A DNA stretch of 64,000 nucleotides from contig NZ_BOMS01000053.1 in NCBI RefSeq assembly GCF_016862315.1, forward strand, positions 62,001-126,000. Reading direction: 5' to 3'. Position 1 is the first letter of the stretch, and every line of letters starts with the position of its first letter. The translations under genes and the position numbers were made by a program. Below, piece by piece: positions 57,318-64,000 of this stretch. The notes under the pieces are model-generated. The model made no database searches, was not told the origin of the DNA, and saw only the letters and a list, made by a program, of their open reading frames with translations. The DNA is from Actinoplanes palleronii. Its GTDB lineage: Bacteria; Actinomycetota; Actinomycetes; Mycobacteriales; Micromonosporaceae.

Positions 57318-59995
57318 AGACCGCGGAGATCAAGCGGCGCTATCTGGCGCATTTCGAGGCGAACGGGCACACGGTGGTCCCGAGTGCCCCGCTGCCGGCC
57401 ATCGAGGACCCGAACCTGCTGTTCATCAACGCCGGCATGGTGCAGTTCGTGCCGTATTTCCTGGGTCAGCAGACGCCGGCGTTCTCGCGGGCGGTCAGCG
57501 TGCAGAAGTGTCTGCGCACGCCGGACATCGACGAGGTCGGCAAGACCAGCCGGCACGGCACGTTCTTCCAGATGAACGGCAACTTCTCGTTCGGCGACTA
57601 CTTCAAGGAAGGCGCGATCAACCTCGCCTGGGAGCTGTCGACGAAGTCGGTGGCCGACGGAGGTTTCGGGCTGGACCCGTCGCGGATCTGGCCGACCGTC
57701 TACCTGGACGACGACGAGGCGTTCGAGCTGTGGCGCCGGATCGGTGTGCCGGTCGAGCACATCGTGCGCCGGGGCAAGAAGGACAACTACTGGTCGATGG
57801 GCATCCCGGGGCCGGCCGGCCCGTGCTCGGAGCTGTTCTACGACCGTGGCCCGGAGTACGGCAAGGACGGCGGCCCCGAGGCCGACGAGGACCGGTTCAT
57901 GGAGTACTGGAACCTGGTCTTCATGCAGTACGAGATCACGAACGTGACCTCGAAGGAAGACTTCACGATCGTCGGGCCGCTGCCGAAGCAGAACATCGAC
58001 ACCGGCATGGGCCTGGAGCGCATCGCGTCGATCCTGCAGGGTGTCGACAACCTGTACGAGATCGACGAGGTCCGTCCGATCCTGGCCCGCGCGGCCGAGA
58101 TGACCGGCAAGAAGTACGGCGTGCACTCCGGGCACGTCGCGGGTGAGTCGCACCCCGACGACGTACGCCTGCGGGTGATCGCCGACCACGTGCGGACCGC
58201 GCTGATGCTGATCGGTGACGGCGTGGTCCCGGCGAACGACGGCCGGGGTTACGTGCTGCGCCGGATCATGCGCCGGGCGATCCGGGCGATGCGCCTGCTG
58301 GGCTGGCAGGAGGCCGCGCTGCCGGAGCTGCTGCCGATCGCGCGCGACTGCATGGCGCCGTCGTACCCGGAGCTGGCCAAGGAGTTCGGCCGGATCTCCA
58401 CGTACGCGTACGCGGAGGAGGACGCGTTCCTCGCCACGCTGCGCTCGGGCACCACGATCCTGGACACCGCGATCACCGAGACCAAGTCGTCCGGTGGCCG
58501 GCAGCTGTCCGGTTCGCAGGCGTTCAAGCTGCACGACACGTACGGCTTCCCGATCGACCTGACCCTGGAGATCGCGCAGGAGCAGGGCCTCGAGGTCGAC
58601 CAGGCTGGTTTCCGCCGGCTGATGGCCGACCAGAAGAACGCGGCGAAGGCGGACGCGAAGGCGCGCAAGACCGGCCACGCGGACCTGTCGGCGTACCGGT
58701 CGGCGCTGGACGCCGGCGGCGCCGTCGAGTTCACCGGCTATCAGGAGGTCACCCGGGAGTCCCGGGTCCGTGCGCTGATCGGGGAGAAGGGCCGGATCGA
58801 GGTGGCCGGCGAGGGCGACTTCGTCGAGCTGGTCCTGGACACCACCCCGTTCTACGCGGAGGGCGGCGGCCAGCAGGCCGACACCGGCCTGATCAACGTG
58901 GGTGACGGCCGCGTCGAGGTGGTCGACGTGCAGCAGCCGATCCCCGGCCTGATCGTGCACAAGGTGCGGGTGGTCCGCGGCGAGGTGCGCGCCGGTGAGT
59001 CCGCGCTGGCCGAGATCGACGTGACCCGCCGCAAGGCGATCTCCCGGTCGCACACCGCGACCCACCTGGTCCACCAGACCATGCGCAACTTCCTCGGCGA
59101 GTCGGCGACCCAGGCGGGTTCGCTGAACGCGCCGGGACGGCTGCGGTTCGACTTCCACACCCCGGGCGCGGTCTCGCCGGCGGTGCTGCACGACGTCGAG
59201 CAGCAGATCAACGAGGTGCTGCTGCGCGACCTCGAGGTCAACGCGTTCATCACCTCGCAGGAGGAGGCGCGCCGGCTCGGCGCGATGGCGCTCTTCGGCG
59301 AGAAGTACGGCGACGAGGTCCGGGTCGTCGAGGTCGGCGACTACGCCCGCGAGCTGTGCGGTGGCACCCACGTGGCCCGTTCCGGTCAGCTCGGCCTCGT
59401 GAAGATCCTGGCCGAGGCGTCGATCGGCTCCGGCGTGCGCCGGGTCGAGGCGCTGGTCGGCATCGACGCGTTCAGCTTCCTGGCCAAGGAGCACCTGCTG
59501 GTGTCCCGCCTGGCCGACATGTTCCGGGTGCCCGGCGACCAGGTCGCCGACCGGGTCGAGCAGACCGTCTCGGCGCTGCGCGACGCGGAGAAGGAGCTGG
59601 AGAAGCTCAAGGCGCAGATGGTGATGGGTGGCGCGAGCGCGCTCGCCGACGGCGCCAAGGATCTGCGCGGCGTGGCCTACGTGGGGACCGAGGCGCCGGA
59701 GGGCGCGGCGGTCAACGACGTGCGCACGCTGGCCCAGGAGATCCGGGGCCGGATCGACCAGGCGCGTCCCGCGGTGGTCGCGGTGACCTCCCGGGCCAAC
59801 GGCAAGGCGTCGCTGATCGTGGCGGTGAACGCGGCCGCGAAGAGCCGGGGGCTGTCCGCGCAGGATCTGGTCAAGGGTGCGCTCTCCGGCCGGGGTGGCG
59901 GCAACGCCGATCTGGCGCAGGGCGGCGGCGTTCCGGCGGCCGAGGCCGCGAACCTGCTGGCGTCGATCGAGAAGTCGCTCGCCGAGGCGAACTGA
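57314..59995 (+). CDS. alaS: Alanyl-tRNA synthetase
   Basis: The 893-residue class IIc enzyme charges tRNA-Ala and edits Ser and Gly mischarging. The catalytic part carries RHGTFFQMNGNFSFGDYFK. The editing and zinc-site residues are HTATH from His580 and CGGTH from Cys682. The C-Ala domain closes with the GRGGGNADLAQGGG motif. Length is standard. Two hairpins follow the stop. Confidence 0.98.
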   Translation: MKTAEIKRRYLAHFEANGHTVVPSAPLPAIEDPNLLFINAGMVQFVPYFLGQQTPAFSRAVSVQKCLRTPDIDEVGKTSRHGTFFQMNGNFSFGDYFKEGAINLAWELSTKSVADGGFGLDPSRIWPTVYLDDDEAFELWRRIGVPVEHIVRRGKKDNYWSMGIPGPAGPCSELFYDRGPEYGKDGGPEADEDRFMEYWNLVFMQYEITNVTSKEDFTIVGPLPKQNIDTGMGLERIASILQGVDNLYEIDEVRPILARAAEMTGKKYGVHSGHVAGESHPDDVRLRVIADHVRTALMLIGDGVVPANDGRGYVLRRIMRRAIRAMRLLGWQEAALPELLPIARDCMAPSYPELAKEFGRISTYAYAEEDAFLATLRSGTTILDTAITETKSSGGRQLSGSQAFKLHDTYGFPIDLTLEIAQEQGLEVDQAGFRRLMADQKNAAKADAKARKTGHADLSAYRSALDAGGAVEFTGYQEVTRESRVRALIGEKGRIEVAGEGDFVELVLDTTPFYAEGGGQQADTGLINVGDGRVEVVDVQQPIPGLIVHKVRVVRGEVRAGESALAEIDVTRRKAISRSHTATHLVHQTMRNFLGESATQAGSLNAPGRLRFDFHTPGAVSPAVLHDVEQQINEVLLRDLEVNAFITSQEEARRLGAMALFGEKYGDEVRVVEVGDYARELCGGTHVARSGQLGLVKILAEASIGSGVRRVEALVGIDAFSFLAKEHLLVSRLADMFRVPGDQVADRVEQTVSALRDAEKELEKLKAQMVMGGASALADGAKDLRGVAYVGTEAPEGAAVNDVRTLAQEIRGRIDQARPAVVAVTSRANGKASLIVAVNAAAKSRGLSAQDLVKGALSGRGGGNADLAQGGGVPAAEAANLLASIEKSLAEAN

Positions 59996-60008
59996 CGGTA
60001 ATGGTGAT

Positions 60009-60081
60009 GGCCGCTCCGGGTATCCGGAGCGGCCGGATTGGTAACGGATCCGTCGCCCACCGCGACGGATCCTTTTGTTTT
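60009..60081 (+). terminator. Double hairpin terminator after alaS
   Basis: The first hairpin has 11-base arms GGCCGCTCCGG / CCGGAGCGGCC (60009-60034). The second has 11-base arms GGATCCGTCGC / GCGACGGATCC (60046-60072) followed by TTTTGTTTT, a textbook intrinsic terminator that is rare in this GC-rich genome. Confidence 0.92.
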
Positions 60082-60167
60082 CCTTGGGTACGCCTAGCTC
60101 GTGCACAGGGGGGCGTCGTTTTGGCGGGCGAAGCGGTTAAGCTTTGCGCGCGATCGAGATCCGGTAT

Positions 60168-60185
60168 CGATATTTCTTGATATCG
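60168..60185. promoter_or_regulatory. AT-rich inverted repeat upstream of ruvX
   Basis: CGATAT (60168-60173) and ATATCG (60180-60185) flank six bases, in an AT-rich patch 74 bases before the ruvX start. It is in promoter position for the ruvX-mltG unit; I could not assign -35 and -10 boxes firmly. Confidence 0.35.
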
Positions 60186-60258
60186 GCTCTCTTCGCCTTT
60201 CGAAACGGCTTGTTCGCAGGACTTGGAGAAGCGGCTTGCTGGTGTGCAGGGAGAGAGC

Positions 60259-60720
60259 GTGACACACGGCTTCACCCGAGGGGTGCGCCTCGGGGTGGAC
60301 GTCGGCCAGGTGCGCGTCGGGGTCGCCAAGTGCGACCCGGACGGGATCCTGGCCAGCCCGGTGGTGACCGTGGCCCGGGATCAGCTGGCCGGCGAGGACA
60401 AGGTCCCCGCCGACATCGCCGAGCTGGCCCGGCTGGCGGAGGAGCACGAGGCCGTCGAGGTCGTCGTGGGGCTCCCGGTCGCCCTGAACGGGCGCGAGGG
60501 CGTGGCGGCCGGCCACGTCCGGGCGTACGTGGAACGGCTGAGCGCGGCTGTCGCGCCTCGGCCGGTCGTGCTCTCCGACGAGCGGATGTCGACCGTGGTA
60601 GCCAGCCGTAGGCTGAGTGAGCGGGGCGTTCGCGGGCGTCGGCAGCGTGCCGTCGTCGACCAGGCGGCCGCCGTGGAGATCCTGCAGTGCTGGCTGGACG
60701 CGCAGCGGAGGCAGACTTAA
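60259..60720 (+). CDS. ruvX: YqgF/RuvX family putative pre-16S rRNA nuclease
   Basis: The 153-residue RNase H-fold protein has acidic motif I in GVDVGQVRVGVA, VVVGLPVALNGREG, the central LSDERMSTVVASRRL with Glu, and the final Asp in VVDQAAAVEILQ. Family members trim 16S rRNA precursors, and an older Holliday junction resolvase label persists. The GTG at 60259 has an AGGGAGAG site. An earlier in-frame start at 60223 is less likely. It is directly followed by mltG, the standard actinomycete order. Confidence 0.92.
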   Translation: MTHGFTRGVRLGVDVGQVRVGVAKCDPDGILASPVVTVARDQLAGEDKVPADIAELARLAEEHEAVEVVVGLPVALNGREGVAAGHVRAYVERLSAAVAPRPVVLSDERMSTVVASRRLSERGVRGRRQRAVVDQAAAVEILQCWLDAQRRQT

Positions 60721-61905
60721 TTGAACGACGACGACCTGGATCTTTCGTTCGAGGGAGCCGAGGACCGAGGCCGGTGGAAACATCGCAAGAAGGAGGGCAG
60801 CGGTCGCACGCTGATGGCCTTCGCCATGGTCATTCTGCTGCTCGGCGCACTCGGCGGCGGTGTTTACGTCGGCTACGACAAGGTGAAGGGCTACTTCAGC
60901 GCTGAGGACTTCCCCGGTCCCGGCGCCGGTGAGGCCGTCATCGAGGTCAAGTCCGGCAACACCGCGACCGACATCGCCAACACCCTGTTCAAAGCGGGTG
61001 TGGTGAAGAGCGCCGCGGCGTTCGTCGACGCTGCCAAGGACAACCCGAAGAGCACCGAGGTGCAGGTCGGGTCGTATCTCCTGAAGAAGGAGATGAAGGC
61101 CAGCGAGGCGCTGACCATGCTGCTGGACCTGAAGAACAAGAACGTCAACAAGGTGACCATCCCCGAGGGGATCATCTCGCTGCAGATCTTCGACCGGCTG
61201 TCGAAGGCGTCCGGCATCCCGGTCGCCGAGTTCAAGAAGGCCGCGAAGGATCCGCAGAAGCTCGGGGTGCCGGCGCTCTGGTTCACCCGCCTGGACGGCA
61301 AGAAGGTCGTCAAGACGGACATCGAGGGCTTCCTCTACCCGGCGACGTACGAGATCCCGAAGAAGAGCACCGCCACCGACATCCTCAAGATGATCATCGC
61401 GAACTTCAACGCCGAGATGGACAAGCTCGACTTCGTCGCGAAGGTGAAGAAGCTCGACGTCAAGATCTCGCCGTACGAGGCGCTGGTGGCGGCGTCGATC
61501 GCTCAGGTCGAGGGGCTGCTCCCGGTGGACATGGGTCCGATCGTGCGCGTGCTGTACAACCGTGCCTATACCGGCAATTTCCCGTGCAGCTGCCTGCAAC
61601 TGGACAGCACGGTGAACTACTGGCTGCGGATCTCCGGCAAGGATGCGAAGTCCTCGGAGAAGCTGCTCAGGGACGAGCTGCACGACCCGAAGAACCCGTA
61701 CAACTACGACGTCAAGGGCATGGCGGTCGGGCCGATCAGCAGTCCCGGTGAAATTGCTCTCAAGGGTGCTCTCAACCCCCCGAAGAGCGGTTATTTCTTC
61801 TTCGTGACGATTGACAAAAAGGGCACGACGGCATACGGCGTGACCAACGATGACCACAAGGCGAACATTCAAATCGCCTGCAGGAACGGTATTCCGCTCT
61901 GCTGA
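60721..61905 (+). CDS. MltG-family endolytic transglycosylase, first copy
   Basis: MltG cleaves nascent peptidoglycan strands and ends their growth. The 394-residue protein starts at TTG immediately after the ruvX stop, with GGAGG upstream. A cytosolic head (1-35) precedes one membrane helix (TLMAFAMVILLLGALGGGVY). A LysM-like part and the YceG domain follow, with the conserved Glu in ASIAQVEG and the motif LDSTVNYWL. Compared with the E. coli ASIVEKET motif the first Glu is Gln, as I recall for actinomycete homologs. It closely resembles the next gene. Confidence 0.92.
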   Translation: MNDDDLDLSFEGAEDRGRWKHRKKEGSGRTLMAFAMVILLLGALGGGVYVGYDKVKGYFSAEDFPGPGAGEAVIEVKSGNTATDIANTLFKAGVVKSAAAFVDAAKDNPKSTEVQVGSYLLKKEMKASEALTMLLDLKNKNVNKVTIPEGIISLQIFDRLSKASGIPVAEFKKAAKDPQKLGVPALWFTRLDGKKVVKTDIEGFLYPATYEIPKKSTATDILKMIIANFNAEMDKLDFVAKVKKLDVKISPYEALVAASIAQVEGLLPVDMGPIVRVLYNRAYTGNFPCSCLQLDSTVNYWLRISGKDAKSSEKLLRDELHDPKNPYNYDVKGMAVGPISSPGEIALKGALNPPKSGYFFFVTIDKKGTTAYGVTNDDHKANIQIACRNGIPLC

Positions 61906-61914
61906 AGTCATGAA

Positions 61915-61942
61915 CGGCCGGCCGGATCATTCCGGCCGGCCG
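61915..61942 (+). terminator. Hairpin between the two mltG copies
   Basis: Perfect 12-base arms CGGCCGGCCGGA and TCCGGCCGGCCG around TCAT start ten bases after the first mltG stop. No T tract follows, so termination may be partial. Confidence 0.65.
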
Positions 61943-62037
61943 GTGGTGCGAGGTAGCGCCGATTGTCGATCCGTGGCACCCTCCCTTTCGTGGTTCCGGC
62001 CGGGGGCTCGGTGGCTGGACGGGTAGCGGAGGCGGTC

Positions 62038-63231
62038 ATGCTCGACGATCTGGACGCGGTACTGGAGGAAGAGGATCAGCCGGCGAAGTCCGATTCGCCA
62101 CGGCTGAGCCCACGCGGGCGGGGTGGCCGCTCGGCCATCGCCCTCTTCCTCACCCTGCTGCTGTTCGGCCTGCTGGCCGGGGGCGGGTGGTACGGGTACA
62201 CCAAGGTCAAGGGCCTGTTCACCGACGAGGACTACGCAGGTCCCGGTGGCGCCGAGGCGATCGTGCAGATCAAGACCGGTCAGTCGGCCGCCGAGATCGG
62301 CACCACGCTGGTCGGTCAGAAGGTGGTCGCCTCGGCCGACGCGTTCGTCGCGGCCGCCAAGGAGAACGCGCGCAGCAAGAACATCCAGGCCGGCTGGTAC
62401 AAGCTCAAGGTCGAGATGAAGGCGAGCGACGCGCTCACCCTGCTGCTCGACCCGAAGAGCCGCTGGGTCACCAAGGTCACCCTGCCCGAGGGCCTCACCT
62501 ACCAGCAGACCTTCCAGGCGCTGTCGAAAGCCACCAAGATCCCGGTGGCCGCGTTCGAGAAGGCCGGCAAGAACCCGGTCGGGCTCGGGATCGACGCGTC
62601 CTGGTTCACCCGCAGCGACGGCAAGAAGATCGACAAGACCGACATCGAGGGCTTCCTCTACCCGGCGACGTACGAGCTGTCGCCGAAGGCGGACGCCACC
62701 GAGGTGCTCAAGACGATCATCGCGAACTTCAACACGCAGATGGAGCAGATGGAGTTCGCCGCCACCGTGCGCAAGTCGCGGGGCGGGGTCACGCCGTACG
62801 AGGCCCTGATCGTGGCGTCGATCGCGCAGGCCGAGGCGCTCAAGGACGTGGACATGGCGAAGGTGTCCCGGGTGATCTACAACCGGGCGTACGGCGACTT
62901 CGACTGCAAGTGCCTGGGCCTGGACAGCACGGTCAACTACTGGCTGCGGATCACCGGCAAGGGCTCTAAGGCGTCCGAGCACCTGACGAACGCGGATCTG
63001 CACAATCCGAAGAACCCGTACAACACGCACGACAAGAAGGGCCTGCCGCCCGGCCCGATCGGCAACCCCGGCCAGGTTGCGATCAAGGGCGCCATGAACC
63101 CGACGAACAACTTCCCGTACTACTACTTCATCAGCGTCGACACGGCCGGGACGATGGCCTACGGCAAGACCGGCGAGGACCACGCCAAGAACGTCCTGAT
63201 CGCCTGCCAGAACGGCATTCCGCTCTGCTGA
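62038..63231 (+). CDS. MltG-family endolytic transglycosylase, second copy
   Basis: This 397-residue paralog shares the full layout of the first: an acidic cytosolic head, a membrane helix (ALFLTLLLFGLLAGGGWYGY), then TDIEGFLYPATYEL, the Glu motif ASIAQAEA, LDSTVNYWLRITGK and an identical NGIPLC end. The ATG at 62038 has a GGAGG site. Actinomycetes usually have one mltG before aroE, so this looks like a local duplication. The head and membrane parts differ more than the YceG part, which may reflect different partners. Confidence 0.92.
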   Translation: MLDDLDAVLEEEDQPAKSDSPRLSPRGRGGRSAIALFLTLLLFGLLAGGGWYGYTKVKGLFTDEDYAGPGGAEAIVQIKTGQSAAEIGTTLVGQKVVASADAFVAAAKENARSKNIQAGWYKLKVEMKASDALTLLLDPKSRWVTKVTLPEGLTYQQTFQALSKATKIPVAAFEKAGKNPVGLGIDASWFTRSDGKKIDKTDIEGFLYPATYELSPKADATEVLKTIIANFNTQMEQMEFAATVRKSRGGVTPYEALIVASIAQAEALKDVDMAKVSRVIYNRAYGDFDCKCLGLDSTVNYWLRITGKGSKASEHLTNADLHNPKNPYNTHDKKGLPPGPIGNPGQVAIKGAMNPTNNFPYYYFISVDTAGTMAYGKTGEDHAKNVLIACQNGIPLC

Positions 63232-63301
63232 CGTCGTCCCCTGTGGGCGGACTCCGTAAAATACGACGGCGACCCTTCGCCGACGACAAGGACGGACCGC
63301 T

Positions 63302-64000
63302 GTGCAGACGAACAGCTCGCGACGGGCGGCCGTCCTCGGCAAGCCGATCGCCCACTCGCTCTCCCCGGTGATCCATCGTGCCGGGTTCGCCGCCGCCGGC
63401 CTGACCGGCTGGAGCTACGAGGCGATCGAGTGCGCCGAGTCGGAGCTTCCCGCCCTGGTGGCCGGCTTCGGCCCGGAGTGGGCCGGCCTGTCGCTGACCA
63501 TGCCGCTCAAGGAGGCCGCGCTCAAGCTGGCCGCCGTGGCGACACCGGCCGCGCTCGCCGTCGGTGTCGCGAACACTCTGGTCCGCCAGCCGGACGGGGC
63601 CTGGCACGCCGACAACACCGACATCTCCGGCATGGTCCGGGTGCTGCGCGAGGCCGGTCTGGGCCGTGGCACCGGCCGGCACGCCGTCCCGGAGGCGCCG
63701 CCGCGGGTGACCATTCTCGGTAACGGCGGCACCGCCCGCGCCGCGCTGGCCACCGCGGCCGAGCTGGGCGCCGAGGTGGTCACGCTGATCACCCGCCGCC
63801 CCGAGGCCCGCGACGAGCTGGAGCCGATCGCCGGCGAGCTCGGCATCAAGCTGGACGGCGTGGCCTGGGCCGACGCCCCGTCCGCGTTCGACGCCGACGC
63901 GGTGATCGCCACGGTGCCCAAGGGTGCCGCCGACGAGCTGGCCGCGGTGGCCACCTGGCGGCCCGGGACGGTGCTCTTCGACGCGCTCTACGACCCGTGG
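63302..64000 (+). CDS. aroE: Shikimate dehydrogenase, 3' end outside the window
   Basis: The first 233 residues are visible from a GTG at 63302. The substrate site GKPIAHSLSPVIH, the catalytic Lys in SLTMPLKEAA, Asn and Asp in HADNTDISGM, and the NADP loop ILGNGGTARAAL are all present. AroE reduces 3-dehydroshikimate in aromatic amino acid synthesis. It follows the mltG pair by 70 bases, which contain only a short imperfect hairpin. The frame is open at the window edge. Confidence 0.95.
   Translation, partial: MQTNSSRRAAVLGKPIAHSLSPVIHRAGFAAAGLTGWSYEAIECAESELPALVAGFGPEWAGLSLTMPLKEAALKLAAVATPAALAVGVANTLVRQPDGAWHADNTDISGMVRVLREAGLGRGTGRHAVPEAPPRVTILGNGGTARAALATAAELGAEVVTLITRRPEARDELEPIAGELGIKLDGVAWADAPSAFDADAVIATVPKGAADELAAVATWRPGTVLFDALYDPW

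Overview
The window is very GC-rich, densely packed actinomycete chromosome. A cyanophycin locus, a FliA/WhiG-type sigma factor, multi-domain Ser/Thr kinases, frequent GTG/TTG starts and the rarA-alaS-ruvX-mltG-aroE gene order all fit Micromonosporaceae, most likely an Actinoplanes-like organism. That assignment is inference; no rRNA or tRNA gene was seen. No CRISPR array, prophage or transposase was seen either.

Layout. 1-4.2 kb: a partial secreted protein, a DUF559 protein with no normal start codon, a hotdog thioesterase divergent from an HxlR regulator, and an MFS exporter. 4.3-7.8 kb: cyanophycinase and cyanophycin synthetase with an unusual 110-base overlap. 8.2-12 kb: a transmembrane Ser/Thr kinase with a degenerate cellulose-binding-like outer domain, a small conserved protein and the FliA/WhiG sigma factor. 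12.2-16.8 kb (minus strand): a complete ureABCFGD operon without ureE, every junction overlapping. 16.9-20.7 kb: a TetR repressor divergent from a CYP102-type (P450 BM3-like) self-sufficient P450-reductase fusion, with two operator-like palindromes between them.

20.7-33.3 kb is the most accessory-looking part. Two paralogous membrane Ser/Thr kinases flank an OafA-type acyltransferase and a 2114-residue secreted Rhs/YD-repeat protein. The last ~100 residues of the Rhs protein and a translationally coupled 80-residue membrane protein form a lower-GC tip, which looks like a polymorphic toxin with its immunity protein. 33.5-41 kb: RidA, an amidohydrolase and an unrecognised winged-helix regulator on the minus strand, divergent from a GH20 hexosaminidase. 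A small-molecule kinase, a D-threonine aldolase-like PLP enzyme, a GNAT and a TPR protein follow. 41.8-45.9 kb: a small conserved protein coupled to a ComB-like phosphatase, aspS and a GyrI-like protein. 46.2-49.6 kb: a questin-oxidase-like protein, then a leaderless ArsR regulator, an MFS transporter and a small membrane protein in one operon.

49.7-64 kb is conserved housekeeping: rarA, a 1656-residue Gly/Pro-rich repeat membrane protein, a DUF948 protein, a small membrane protein, alaS, ruvX, two tandem mltG paralogs and the 5' part of aroE.

A recurrent, strongly palindromic intergenic element occurs at 622-736, 12003-12188 and 45930-46143, always at gene 3' ends. The strongest candidates for undescribed biology are the Rhs tip pair, the giant low-complexity membrane protein and this palindromic element family.
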